From Microtetraspora glauca (lineage in GTDB: Bacteria > Actinomycetota > Actinomycetes > Streptomycetales > Streptomycetaceae): DNA of 64,000 nt. The translations under genes and the position numbers were made by a program. Shown here piece after piece: positions 32,889 to 41,697 of this stretch (within the stretch, counting starts at the first letter, position 1; every line of letters starts with the position of its first letter). The stretch spans positions 44,227 to 108,226 of the forward strand of contig JOFO01000020.1 of assembly GCA_000721275.1 (NCBI GenBank). Direction: 5' to 3'. The notes beneath the pieces were generated by a model that had not been told where the DNA came from, did not search any database, and saw only the letters and a program-made list of their open reading frames with translations.

Positions 32889-34226
32889 CTACTTCGGCTC
32901 GTACGCGGCCATCGCGGCCCGTACGGCGGGCGAGAACAGCTCCGGACCGAGGCCGTCCGAGTGCGCGAGGCCCTCCGGCGACAGACGCAGCAGCCCGTCC
33001 GGCGCCGACCCGTCCAGCCAGCCGTACCCGGCGAACCGCTCCAGCTCCGGGCCGAAGTCCTCGTGCACGCCCGACCCGAACCGCTTCTCGTACCCGGCGA
33101 GCTCCATGCCCTCGGCCTGCAGCAGCGACTGGAGCAGGTGGCGGCGGCGCGCCTCGCCGCCGTCCACCCACCGGCCCACCTCGGCCCGGGAGAAGTCGGC
33201 GGTCTCCGTGTAGGCGTCGATGATCGACCGGATCTCCCGCATGTCGACCGCGTAGTCGAAGGAGTAGTGCAGCGCCGCCGTGTACGAACGCGCGCCGCAG
33301 CCCAGGCCGATCATGCCGTCGGTCTGGCAGGCGTAGTCGTCGGGCCCGGCCGGGCCCGCGTCCGCCCGCCGGAACATCCGCATCGACACCTGCTCGTAGC
33401 CGTGCGCCAGCAGGTGGTCCCGGCCCCGCCGGTAGAGCCGCAGCCGCCGCTCGTCCCACTCCCGGTCCGACTCGGCCGGGGCCGAGCGGCCGAGCCCGGT
33501 CAGCGGGCGCACGTACAGCGGGTACAGGTACAGCTCCTCGGGCCGCCAGGCGAGCGCCGCGTCCAGCGAGTACCGCCAGGTCTCCTCGGTCTGCCCCTCG
33601 ATGCCGTAGATGAGGTCGATGTTGAGCACCGGCACCCCGGTGTCCCGGATCCGGCCGAGCGCCGCCTCCACGTCCGCGCGGCGCTGCGGCCGGACCGCCG
33701 CCCGCGCCTCGGCGTCCACGAAGCTCTGCACCCCGATGCTCAGCCGGGTCGCGCCGCGCGCGGCGAGGACCGCGAGCCGGTCGGCGGTGGCGGTGGCCGG
33801 CGAGGTCTCGACGGAGAGCGGCACCGCCCGCAGGTCGGCGCCCATGCGGTGCTCGGCGATGTCGCACAGCCGCTCCAGCTCGGCGGCGGTCAGGAAGGTC
33901 GGCGTGCCGCCGCCGAACGCCGCCGTCGCGAACCGCACCGGCGCCGCGTCGCCCAGCGCCTCCCGGACCGCCGCGGCCTGCCGGTCGAGCGCGTCCAGGT
34001 AGCGGGTGGTCAGCTCGTCCGGGGCGCCGATCCGGGTGAAGAGGTTGCAGAAGCCGCAGCGGACCTCGCAGAACGGTATGTGCGCGTACAGCGAGAGGGC
34101 GTCCTTCGGCTCGTCCGCCCACAGCGCGGCCAGCTCCGGCCGCTCGGGCAGCGGCCGGTACGCCGTCTTGTGCGGGTAGGCGTAGACGTACGAGCGGTAC
34201 GGACGCGGGTGCGCGGTGCCGGTCAC
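32889..34226 (-). CDS. STM4012 family radical SAM protein (HemN-like), 445 aa
   Basis: HemN/HemW-like radical SAM enzyme with unknown substrate. Motif CEVRCGFCNLF near residue 53, AFGGGTPTFL as SAM loop, SIGVQSF and IYGIEGQT as in coproporphyrinogen-dehydrogenase relatives, and a C-terminal winged-helix-like part. It is not a heme enzyme by context. GTG start overlaps the preceding hydrolase gene by four bases (GTGA), so translation is coupled. Confidence 0.88.
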   Translation of the reverse strand: MTGTAHPRPYRSYVYAYPHKTAYRPLPERPELAALWADEPKDALSLYAHIPFCEVRCGFCNLFTRIGAPDELTTRYLDALDRQAAAVREALGDAAPVRFATAAFGGGTPTFLTAAELERLCDIAEHRMGADLRAVPLSVETSPATATADRLAVLAARGATRLSIGVQSFVDAEARAAVRPQRRADVEAALGRIRDTGVPVLNIDLIYGIEGQTEETWRYSLDAALAWRPEELYLYPLYVRPLTGLGRSAPAESDREWDERRLRLYRRGRDHLLAHGYEQVSMRMFRRADAGPAGPDDYACQTDGMIGLGCGARSYTAALHYSFDYAVDMREIRSIIDAYTETADFSRAEVGRWVDGGEARRRHLLQSLLQAEGMELAGYEKRFGSGVHEDFGPELERFAGYGWLDGSAPDGLLRLSPEGLAHSDGLGPELFSPAVRAAMAAYEPK

Positions 34227-35059
34227 GCGGCGGCTCCTTCCCGGGGACCGTCCAGCGTGAACTGCGCGTACGGCACCGTCCACACCACCTCGTGGCCGAG
34301 CCGGTGGCCCGTGTACCCGTCGTCGCCGTACGCCGTCCCGTGGTCCGAGCAGACGATCGCGAAGCAGCGGCGGCGGGAGGACATCGCGGCGAACAGCCGC
34401 CCGATGTGCCGGTCCACGTACTCCAGCGCCGCCGCGTGGGTGGCCCGGGTGTCGCCGGCCTCGCGGCGCGCGCCCGGGGTGTGGAACCAGTTGGGCTGGT
34501 GCAGGGCCGCCACGTTCACGAAGAGGAAGAGCCGGCGCCCGGCCGGGAGCGCGGCCACCACCTCCTCCGCCCGCGTCACCTGCGCCTCGAACGAGGTCGG
34601 CGACGCCACCCCGAACGACGGCTCCCAGTGGCTCTCCTGGAACAGGCCGGGCAGCACCGAGCCGAGCGGCGGCTGCTTGTTGAAGAACCCGACGCCGCCC
34701 ACGCACACCGTGCGGTAGCCCTCTGCCGCGAGCGCGGACACCAGGTCGGGGGAGTCGTACACGAAGGTGCCGTCCGCAGTGGTCTCGCTGCCCGCGAACC
34801 GGGCCGCGAAGAGCCGCGGATGCGGCCCCGGCGCCGCCGGCGTCGGCAGGAAGCCGGCGAAGATCGCCTGGTGGGAGGCGTAGGTGAAACTGCCGGGGGC
34901 GTGCCGCCGCTCCCACCGCCCGCCCGGCAGGTGCCGGGCCAGGTTCGGGATGCGGCCGGCCGCGGCCAGCTCGGCGGCCACGTCGTAGCGGAGGGTGTCG
35001 AGGGTGACCAGGAGCAGGTCATGGCTGCCGACGATCTCGTTCATGTCGGGCTGGTTCAC
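34223..35059 (-). CDS. STM4013/SEN3800 family sulfatase-like hydrolase, 278 aa
   Basis: Alkaline phosphatase/sulfatase superfamily protein. LLVTLDTLRYD gives the first metal-binding Asp, GSFTYASHQAIFAGFLP a Ser/Thr nucleophile region, and CSDHGTAYGDDGYTGH the C-terminal metal Asp/His set. No signal peptide, so it acts inside the cell, unlike most sulfatases. GTG 35059 is chosen because it makes a GTGA overlap with the preceding gene, mirroring the next junction; ATG 35044 is an alternative. Confidence 0.85.
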   Translation of the reverse strand: MNQPDMNEIVGSHDLLLVTLDTLRYDVAAELAAAGRIPNLARHLPGGRWERRHAPGSFTYASHQAIFAGFLPTPAAPGPHPRLFAARFAGSETTADGTFVYDSPDLVSALAAEGYRTVCVGGVGFFNKQPPLGSVLPGLFQESHWEPSFGVASPTSFEAQVTRAEEVVAALPAGRRLFLFVNVAALHQPNWFHTPGARREAGDTRATHAAALEYVDRHIGRLFAAMSSRRRCFAIVCSDHGTAYGDDGYTGHRLGHEVVWTVPYAQFTLDGPREGAAA

Positions 35060-36201
35060 GGGGTGGTGCTCGTTCCTGTGGTGCTGGATGTCGGTGTCCC
35101 GGAGGTGCGCAGCAGATCGGCGACCTGGGCACCGTACGTGTCCAGGCCCTCCGCGCCGCTGCCGGGGAGGCCGGTGAGGCCGGGCAGGAGGTCCCCGAAG
35201 GCGTTGACCTCGCCGACCGCGAAGCGGCGCCAGCCGGCGCCCGGCAGCAGGTCCACGCCGACGCAGCGGGTGCCCGGGAAGGCCGCCGCCGCCCGCTCGC
35301 ACACGGCGACGGCGTCCTCCCAGCGCCCGCCGGCGGCGGCGATCGCCGCCCGCGCGGCGGCCAGGTCGCCGCGGGCGCCGCCGAGGTGGAGATTGGTCAT
35401 CGGGGAGCGGCTGGTGCGGACCACGGCGTGCGTGGCGCGCCCGCCGGTCACCACCACCCGCAGGTCGGCGGCCCGGCCGCCCTGCACCGCCTTCGGCAGC
35501 CAGCGCTCCACGTGCAGCCCGTCCGGCGCGAGCGCGTCGACCAGGGCGCCGACCTCCCGCGCCCCCGTGTAGCGCCGCACCCGCAGCGAGTTGAAGAGCC
35601 GTCCGGCCCCGTCCCGCTCCACCGAGGTGGTCGCCTGCACCCGGCCCCCGGCCGCCGTCTCCAGGGCGAGGACCCCGGAGGCGGAGGAGCCGTGGGCCGG
35701 TTTCACGAAGACCCGGCGCAGCCCGGCCGCGGCCGTCAGCGCCACCAGGTCGTCCCAGCCGCGCACCGGCGCCCCGCCGGGGCCCGAGGTCGGCGACGCC
35801 GGGACCGGCACCCCGGCGTCGGCGAGCCGGCCGTGGGTGAGCCGCTTGTCGAAGAGGACCGCCGTCTCCGCCGGATCGTCCACCAGCACCGCGCCGGCCC
35901 GCGCGGCCTCGGCCGCGAGCCCGGCGACGGCGGCGGTGAACCGCTCGTACCAGAGCCGGCCGCCCTCCACCCGGGCCGGGTCGTCGGCGTCCCGCAGCAG
36001 GCGGTCCACCTCCGGCACCTCCCCGGGCGAGTCGACGCGCACGGTCTCGCCCGCCGCGAGGCGGGCCCGGCCGGCCAGCACGTCGAGCCAGGAGACGACC
36101 CGCGCCCCGGGCAGCCCGGCGGCGCGCAGCGCGTCCTGGAAGAACGCGACGCGCCGGCCCGCCGGATCGCCGACGACGACGAGGCGCGGGCCGCCGGTCA
36201 T
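35056..36201 (-). CDS. STM4014 family protein (ATP-grasp-like), 381 aa
   Basis: Looks like an ATP-grasp ligase: an N-terminal Rossmann-like part (LVVVGDPAGRRVAFFQDAL), the ATP-binding segment FVKPAHGSSASGVLAL, and a metal-binding end FAVGEVNAFGDLLPG. Such enzymes join a carboxylate to an amine or thiol using ATP. The substrate is unknown. ATG 36201 overlaps the STM4015-type gene as ATGA. The C-terminus ends in a Ser/Thr-rich tail of low complexity. Confidence 0.83.
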   Translation of the reverse strand: MTGGPRLVVVGDPAGRRVAFFQDALRAAGLPGARVVSWLDVLAGRARLAAGETVRVDSPGEVPEVDRLLRDADDPARVEGGRLWYERFTAAVAGLAAEAARAGAVLVDDPAETAVLFDKRLTHGRLADAGVPVPASPTSGPGGAPVRGWDDLVALTAAAGLRRVFVKPAHGSSASGVLALETAAGGRVQATTSVERDGAGRLFNSLRVRRYTGAREVGALVDALAPDGLHVERWLPKAVQGGRAADLRVVVTGGRATHAVVRTSRSPMTNLHLGGARGDLAAARAAIAAAGGRWEDAVAVCERAAAAFPGTRCVGVDLLPGAGWRRFAVGEVNAFGDLLPGLTGLPGSGAEGLDTYGAQVADLLRTSGTPTSSTTGTSTTP

Positions 36202-37157
36202 TCGGCGACGGCGACGTAGCGCCAGACGTCCCCGTCGCCGTCGTCCTCCGGCTCCTGCGGGTCGTCCAGGACCACCCGCACGCCGTGCGGGGCGAGCGCG
36301 GCCGTCAGCCGTGCGCCCATCGCCTCGGACAGGTAGTGGTGCGACAGGTCCAGCTCCCGCAGGTGGGTGAGCGGCTGCCCGTCGAGCAGGGCCGCCGCGC
36401 CCTCGTCGGTGAGCACGCCCATGCTGAGGTCGAGCCTGTCGAGCCGGGCGACGACCGGCGCGCTCGCCACCGCCGCCGCCACCTGGTCCTCGATGACGCT
36501 GTTGCACAGCCCGAGGCTGCGCAGGGCCGGGAACGCCTCGCCGGACAGCAGCGGCGCCAGGTCGGCCGGGGAGGAGTCGCCGCCGTACTCGTCGGTGCCC
36601 AGCCACAGTTCCAGGCGCTCCAGGGCGGGCAGGTCGCTGCCGGCGATGCCGCGCACCACCTCGGCGCCGAGCCCGCCGGTCTCCACGACCAGGGTCTCCA
36701 GACCGGTGTGGCGCACCGACGGGAAGGCGAGCCCGCTGCCGCCGCGCACCCCGAGCTCCCGCAGCTCCGGGTAGGCGGCGAGCAGCGGCGTCACGTCCGA
36801 CTGCACGATCCAGGAGATCTCGCAGTCCTCGACCGTCATGTCCCCGAGGAACACGGCCTCCAGGCCGGTCAGGCGGTCGTTCGCGGCGATCAGGGCGGTG
36901 ACGATCCCGGCGGAGGAGGTCTCGTACGCGTCCTCCCAGCCGCCGACCACGATCGCGCGGACCCGGCGGGTGTCGACGCTCTTCAGGAACTGCCCGAACA
37001 GGCCGTCCCACTCGGGGTCGTCGGCGTCGCGGTACGTCGGGCCGGACACCCGCCACGCCACCGCCGCGGCGTCGGGGAGGGCGTCGCCCGGCGCGGCGCC
37101 GGCGAAGTCGAAGACGGGGAGGCCGTGGAACTCCTCCAGATAGGCCCCAATGGTCAT
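36198..37157 (-). CDS. STM4015 family leucine-rich-repeat protein, 319 aa
   Basis: First gene of the cassette. Repeats with LxxLxL spacing run from about residue 95 to 285 (LEAVFLGDM, LRELGVRGG, LERLELWLG, LRSLGLCNS, LRELDLSHHYLS), forming a curved binding scaffold; the N-terminal 90 residues are not repeat-like. Probably recognises a protein partner or substrate for the other four enzymes (inference). ATG 37157 has GGAG seven bases upstream. Confidence 0.87.
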   Translation of the reverse strand: MTIGAYLEEFHGLPVFDFAGAAPGDALPDAAAVAWRVSGPTYRDADDPEWDGLFGQFLKSVDTRRVRAIVVGGWEDAYETSSAGIVTALIAANDRLTGLEAVFLGDMTVEDCEISWIVQSDVTPLLAAYPELRELGVRGGSGLAFPSVRHTGLETLVVETGGLGAEVVRGIAGSDLPALERLELWLGTDEYGGDSSPADLAPLLSGEAFPALRSLGLCNSVIEDQVAAAVASAPVVARLDRLDLSMGVLTDEGAAALLDGQPLTHLRELDLSHHYLSEAMGARLTAALAPHGVRVVLDDPQEPEDDGDGDVWRYVAVAE

Positions 37158-37325
37158 GACGGTGCTCCAGACGACGGACGGCTGTACGGACTGACGGCAA
37201 GAGTTCTACCAAGCGGCACCGACAGCGCGGGGCGGCGGGGGCGGCAGCGGACGCGTTGTCAGTGGCGGCCTCTAGCGTCGTTCTCGTGTTCGGGCAGTGG
37301 GTCCCGGACGGGAAAGGGGAGAGCC

Positions 37326-37652
37326 ATGTACCGGCAGGGGGACGTGCTGATCGTGCCCGTCGACGAGCGGGCCGTGCCCGCCCGGGCGAAGGACGCGCGC
37401 GGCGAACCGAGGGACGGGCGCGGCCGGCTGGTGCTGGCCTTCGGCGAGGTCACCGGGCACGCCCACGCGATCCCGGGGCCCGGCCGGCTGGTGCGCGAGC
37501 CGGGGCCGTACGGCCCGTTCCTGCTCGAACTGCCCGAGGGCGGGCGGCTCGTGCACGAGGAGCACGCCACGATCGTGCTGCCGAAGGGCTGGTACCGGGT
37601 GGTGCGGCAGCGGGAGTACGTGCCGGGCGCGTACCGGCTCGTGGCGGACTGA
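37326..37652 (+). CDS. Conserved hypothetical protein, 108 aa, partner of DUF6745 gene
   Basis: Small beta-rich protein with a hairpin-forming pattern: MYRQGDVLIVPVDE, EVTGHAHAI, FLLELPEGGRLVHEEHA, YRVVRQREYVPG. The conserved His residues in GHAHAI and HEEHA could bind metal. I recall such small proteins beside DUF6745/leucine-rich genes in several bacteria, function unknown. GGGGAGA precedes the ATG. It is divergent from the STM cassette and 43 bp upstream of the DUF6745 gene. Confidence 0.75.
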   Translation: MYRQGDVLIVPVDERAVPARAKDARGEPRDGRGRLVLAFGEVTGHAHAIPGPGRLVREPGPYGPFLLELPEGGRLVHEEHATIVLPKGWYRVVRQREYVPGAYRLVAD

Positions 37653-37695
37653 GGACAGGGACCGGGGACCAGGGACCGAGACGAAGGGACAGGCA

Positions 37696-38745
37696 GTGGC
37701 AGGCGAGATGGGGGGCGGGACGATGAACGACGGGGACGTGTACGAGAAGTGGCGGCGTGTCGCCGCGGCCACCGGGCCCGCCGACCGGGCCGCGGCCGAG
37801 GACGGCGTCCGGCTGGCCTACGCGAGCGCCGGACTGCCCGCGCCCGCGCGGGTGCTCTGGGCGGACTCGCCGCTCGCCGCCGTCGAGCTGGTCGCCGGCC
37901 TCACGGACCGGGGGCGGCCGGTGCGCGAGGAGGTGCGGACCCTGCCCTGGGCGGAGGAGCGGCGCCGGCTCCACGACACCCTCGGCCCGGCCGGCTGGAC
38001 CGCGCACTGGCAGGCCACCGGCGCCCGGCTCTGGGAGCCGACGCGGGCGCTCGCCGAGCGGGTCAGAGCCGCCGTCCTGGAGGCGCTCGACGAGCGCGCT
38101 CAGGCCGGCGCGCCCGCCGCGACCGCGGCCCGCGAGCTGCTGTACGACGCGGTGCTCGGCCAGCAGGACGCCGCCTGGCTCGCCGCCTTCGACGGGCACG
38201 GGACCCGGCTCGCCGGGCTCGCCGCCGTCGCCGGACAGGCCGGCTGGTGGTGGCCGTACGAGAACGTCGCCGTCGTCTGCGAACGCCCCGTCGCACTGCA
38301 CCGCGACGAGGCCGGCCGGCTCGACCGCGGCGACGGCCCCGCCCTCGCCCACCGGGACGGCTTCGCCCTCCACGCGTGGCGCGGCATGCCGGTCACCCCC
38401 GGCTTCCTCGCCGGGCTCGCCGACCTCGACCCGGAGCGCATCCGCACCGAGGAGAACGCCGAACTCCGCCGCGTCATGCTGGAGTTCTACGGCTACGAGC
38501 GCTTCCTCGCCGACTCCGGGGCCCGCCCCGAGGGCCGCGACGAGACGGGCGTGCTCTGGCGGATCGCGCTCGCCGACGACGAGGACGTCGTCATGGTCGA
38601 GGTGGTCAACTCGACGCCCGAACCGGACGGCAGCCACCGCACCTACTGGCTCCGCGTGCCGCCCGCCACCCGGACCGCCCGGGAGGGCGTCGCCTGGACC
38701 TTCGGCCTCGGCGCGGAGGTGTACGAGCCGCTCGTCCAGACCTGA
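37696..38745 (+). CDS. DUF6745 domain-containing protein, about 349 aa
   Basis: Cytosolic protein recognised by WWWPYENVAVVCERPVALH, RGDGPALAHRDGFALHAWRG and FLADSGARPEGRDETG, features I recall from DUF6745 entries. No catalytic motif is assigned. GTG 37696 has AAGGGA upstream; ATG 37723 is an equally possible start. It appears cotranscribed with the 108-aa protein. Proximity to the leucine-rich STM4015 protein may be meaningful. Confidence 0.8.
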   Translation: MAGEMGGGTMNDGDVYEKWRRVAAATGPADRAAAEDGVRLAYASAGLPAPARVLWADSPLAAVELVAGLTDRGRPVREEVRTLPWAEERRRLHDTLGPAGWTAHWQATGARLWEPTRALAERVRAAVLEALDERAQAGAPAATAARELLYDAVLGQQDAAWLAAFDGHGTRLAGLAAVAGQAGWWWPYENVAVVCERPVALHRDEAGRLDRGDGPALAHRDGFALHAWRGMPVTPGFLAGLADLDPERIRTEENAELRRVMLEFYGYERFLADSGARPEGRDETGVLWRIALADDEDVVMVEVVNSTPEPDGSHRTYWLRVPPATRTAREGVAWTFGLGAEVYEPLVQT

Positions 38746-38875
38746 GCGGCCCGGCCGCTGGTACGGAGAGGTGAAGGGCGGCGCCGGTCAGGAGTGGCGC
38801 CCGGGAGGCGGCGCCTCCGGGTGCTGGGATGTGCCCGCCGGAGCCACCGGCACCCATCCGTCGAAGGGACCGCCC

Positions 38876-39661
38876 GTGCCGCACCGCCCCGTGCCCGCCC
38901 TCCCGGACCACCGCGTCCGCGCCGCCCGGCTCCTCGCCGCCACCGCCGTCCTCGGCGGGTTGCTCCTGGGCTCCGCCGCGCCCGCCCTGGCCGCCGCGCC
39001 GGACCGCTCCGCCCCGCGGGCCGCCGCCCGCTCCGAGGCCCCGGCGACGGTCACCGTCACGGGCAGCGGCAGCGCGTCCGCCGCCCCCGACCTGGCGATC
39101 CTCTCCGTGGGCGTCGAGGTCACCAAGGCGACCGCGAAGGAGGCGATGGCCGCGCAGAGCACCGCCGCCGAGGCGCTGCTCGCCGTCCTGCGGAAGGAGG
39201 GCGTCGAGGACCGGGACATCCGCACCGACAGCCTCGCCCTCACCCCCGTCTACACCCAGACGACCGGCGGCGAGTCCAAGGTGACCGGCTACCAGGCCGG
39301 GCAGACCTTCTCCGTGAAGGTCCGGCGGATCGACCGGGCCGGCCAGGTCGTCGGCGCCGTCAACGACGCCACCGGCGACGCCGGCCGGGTGCACGGCGTC
39401 GTCTTCGACGTCGCCGACCCGAAGGAACTGCGCGCCAAGGCCCGCGAGGCCGCCTACAAGGACGCGTTCGAAAAGGCGTCCCAGCACGCCCGGCTCAGCG
39501 GCCACCGCCTCGGCCGGCTCATCTCGCTCAGCGAGGGCGACTCCCTGCGGCCCGGCCACGGCGCGGTGCCGTCCATGCCGGCCGACGAGCCGACCGTCCC
39601 GCTCGCCCCCGGCGAGATCGAGGAGCAGGTCACCGTGTCGGCGGTGTACGAACTCCTCTGA
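38876..39661 (+). CDS. Secreted SIMPL-domain (DUF541) protein, 261 aa
   Basis: Exported protein with a signal peptide (LLAATAVLGGLLLGSAAPALA) and a SIMPL/DUF541 domain over about residues 55-260 (VTVTGSGSASAAPDLAILSVGVEV at its start, QVTVSAVYELL at its end). SIMPL proteins form oligomeric periplasmic or surface assemblies of unclear function. GTG 38876 has AAGGGA six bases upstream. It ends overlapping the convergent TetR gene by 32 bp. Confidence 0.9.
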   Translation: MPHRPVPALPDHRVRAARLLAATAVLGGLLLGSAAPALAAAPDRSAPRAAARSEAPATVTVTGSGSASAAPDLAILSVGVEVTKATAKEAMAAQSTAAEALLAVLRKEGVEDRDIRTDSLALTPVYTQTTGGESKVTGYQAGQTFSVKVRRIDRAGQVVGAVNDATGDAGRVHGVVFDVADPKELRAKAREAAYKDAFEKASQHARLSGHRLGRLISLSEGDSLRPGHGAVPSMPADEPTVPLAPGEIEEQVTVSAVYELL

Positions 39662-40265
39662 CCGCCGGCGGCGCCGGGAGGCCCAGCTCGCTGGCGAGCG
39701 CCTCGTCCGCCCACCGCAGCATCGCGGTCCGGGACAGACCGCCCGCGTACACCGTCGTCTGGACGGCGAGCCCGTCGAGGTACGCGGTCAGCCGCCAGGC
39801 GGCACCGGCCGGATCGGGGCACGGGAACTCGCCGGCGGCCACCCCCTCCTCGATGACCGAGACCAGCGCCGCCTTCCACGCCCGGTCCAGGCCGGCCGCG
39901 ACCCGGCGCAGCTCCGGGTCGCGCAGCCCGGCCGCCCACGCCTCGATCCACAGCCGCCACCCCTTGGCCTGCCCGGTCGGGGCGTACCAGCGGACGGCGG
40001 CGCGCAGCCGCCGCTCCGCGCTCGCCCGGCGGCCGAGGATCCGGCGCAGCTGCGCCAGATCGCCCTCCGCCGCGTGCGCGAAGGCCGCCGCGACCAGCTG
40101 CTCCTTGGTGGAGAAGTGGTACAGCACCAGAGCGTTGCTCACCCCGAGGGCGGCGGCCACGTCGGCGATCCGGACGGCGGCGGCGCCCCGCGCCTCGATC
40201 TGCGAGACGGCGGCCCGCAGCAGCTCCTCGCGCCGCTCGGTCACGCTCAACCGCACTCTCGCCAC
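39630..40265 (-). CDS. TetR family transcriptional regulator, 211 aa
   Basis: Repressor with an intact N-terminal HTH (IADVAAALGVSNALVLYHFSTKEQL) and a BetI-like C-terminal domain (WIEAWAAGLRDPELR, LTAYLDGLAVQTTVY). GTG 40265 gives a normal TetR length. Divergent from the metallo-hydrolase gene, so that gene and the regulator itself are likely targets. Confidence 0.9.
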   Translation of the reverse strand: MARVRLSVTERREELLRAAVSQIEARGAAAVRIADVAAALGVSNALVLYHFSTKEQLVAAAFAHAAEGDLAQLRRILGRRASAERRLRAAVRWYAPTGQAKGWRLWIEAWAAGLRDPELRRVAAGLDRAWKAALVSVIEEGVAAGEFPCPDPAGAAWRLTAYLDGLAVQTTVYAGGLSRTAMLRWADEALASELGLPAPPAVRGVRTPPTR

Positions 40266-40394
40266 GGCCGGAAGCCTACACAGCACATGACAGCGGCATG
40301 ATCGACGCGGCGCGCGGCCGGCGGGCGGGGGCGCCGAATCGATACCAGCCGTACCGCTCCGTGATCGGGGTAGACGGGCCGCGCCGGACCGGCC

Positions 40395-40424
40395 CTGACG
40401 GGGCCCGCCCCGGCCGCCCATAAT
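40395..40424 (+). promoter_or_regulatory. Promoter of the metallo-hydrolase gene
   Basis: CTGACG (40395-40400), 18 bases, CATAAT (40419-40424), about 28 bp before the GTG start. The -10 is a near-consensus match in otherwise GC-rich DNA. Confidence 0.55.
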
Positions 40425-40452
40425 GGAACGACCCCATCGATCAGGAGGACCT

Positions 40453-41697
40453 GTGACCGGAACCGGCCCAGACCGTCCGCTGCGGGACCGGCTGCGCGCC
40501 CTGCGGCCCGAGTCCTTCGGTGCCGAGCCGGCGGGGGAGCGGCTGGCCCGCATCCGCCGCTCGCCGCACTTCGCCGACGGCGTCTTCCAGAACCCCGAGG
40601 AGGCCCGCCGCGGCCCCTCCGGTTCCACGGTCGACCTGATGAAGATCTACTTCGAGAAGGAGGCGCGCGCCCGCCGGGCCCCGGCCGGGGTCATCCCCGT
40701 CCACCCGACGACCGTCGCGGACCTCGCCCGCCCCGCCGCCACCGGCCTGCGGATCACGTGGCTCGGCCACTCCAGCGTGCTCGCCGAGATCGACGGCGTA
40801 CGGATCCTCTTCGACCCCGTCTGGGGCGAGCGCTGCTCCCCCTTCTCCTTCGCCGGTCCGCGCCGGCTCCACCCGGCGCCCGCGCCGCTGGCCGCGCTCG
40901 GCCCGGTCGACGTCGTCGTGATCTCCCACGACCACTACGACCACCTCGACCTGCCCACGATCAAGGCGCTGGCCGGCACGGACACCCTGTTCGCGGTCCC
41001 GCTCGGCGTCGGCGCGCACCTGGAGCGCTGGGGCGTCCCCGCGTCCCGCCTGCGCGAACTCGACTGGCACGAGTCCACCGAGGTCGGCGACGTCACCCTC
41101 ACCGCCACCCCGGCCCGCCACTTCTGCGGCCGGGCGCTCCGCAACCGCCAGCACACACTCTGGGCCTCCTGGTCGGTCCGCGGCCCGCGCCACCGCGTCT
41201 TCCACAGCGGCGACACCGGCTACTTCCGCGGCTTCCGGGACATCGGAGCGGCCCACGGCCCGTTCGACGTGACGATGATCCAGATCGGCGCGTACGCGGA
41301 GTTCTGGCCCAAGAACCACACGGACTATACGCCGATGCCTGGGGCGTGGCCAGACATTCACATGACGCCCGCGCAGGGGGTCCAGGCCCATCTTGACCTG
41401 CAGGGAGGTGCTCCGGCCGGTGTGATGCTGCCGATCCACTGGGCCACCTTCAACCTGGCTCCGCACCCGTGGGCGGAGCCGGGGGAGTGGACGAAGGACG
41501 CGGCGGAGGAGGCGGGGCAGGCGGTGGCGTTCCCGCGTCCTGGTGAGCCGTTCGAGCCTGCGGCGGGGAAGCTGCCCGCGGATGCTTGGTGGCGTGGGGT
41601 GTCTCAGCCGATCGCTCGTCCGTGGCGCCGGCCGAAGTCGGCGCAGATTCCTGTTGAGGCGTCCGAGCGTGATCTAGACCTGGCGGGTGATCGGTGA
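40453..41697 (+). CDS. Metallo-beta-lactamase-fold hydrolase (NAPE-PLD/UlaG-like), mosaic, 414 aa
   Basis: Zinc hydrolase: ITWLGHSSVL, metal motif HDHYDH at residues 159-164, FHSGDTGYF with the bridging Asp, and LPIHWATFNLAPH. Relatives hydrolyse phosphodiesters or lactones; substrate unknown. The first 284 codons have near-exclusive C/G third positions; from about 41320 the codons become clearly less biased. At the switch residues 287-300 (41311-41352) form an apparent extra stretch between two copies of a W-P element (FWP and GAWPDIHMTP). The gene looks like a recombination chimera that is still in frame. GTG 40453 has AGGAGG. Confidence 0.85.
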   Translation: MTGTGPDRPLRDRLRALRPESFGAEPAGERLARIRRSPHFADGVFQNPEEARRGPSGSTVDLMKIYFEKEARARRAPAGVIPVHPTTVADLARPAATGLRITWLGHSSVLAEIDGVRILFDPVWGERCSPFSFAGPRRLHPAPAPLAALGPVDVVVISHDHYDHLDLPTIKALAGTDTLFAVPLGVGAHLERWGVPASRLRELDWHESTEVGDVTLTATPARHFCGRALRNRQHTLWASWSVRGPRHRVFHSGDTGYFRGFRDIGAAHGPFDVTMIQIGAYAEFWPKNHTDYTPMPGAWPDIHMTPAQGVQAHLDLQGGAPAGVMLPIHWATFNLAPHPWAEPGEWTKDAAEEAGQAVAFPRPGEPFEPAAGKLPADAWWRGVSQPIARPWRRPKSAQIPVEASERDLDLAGDR

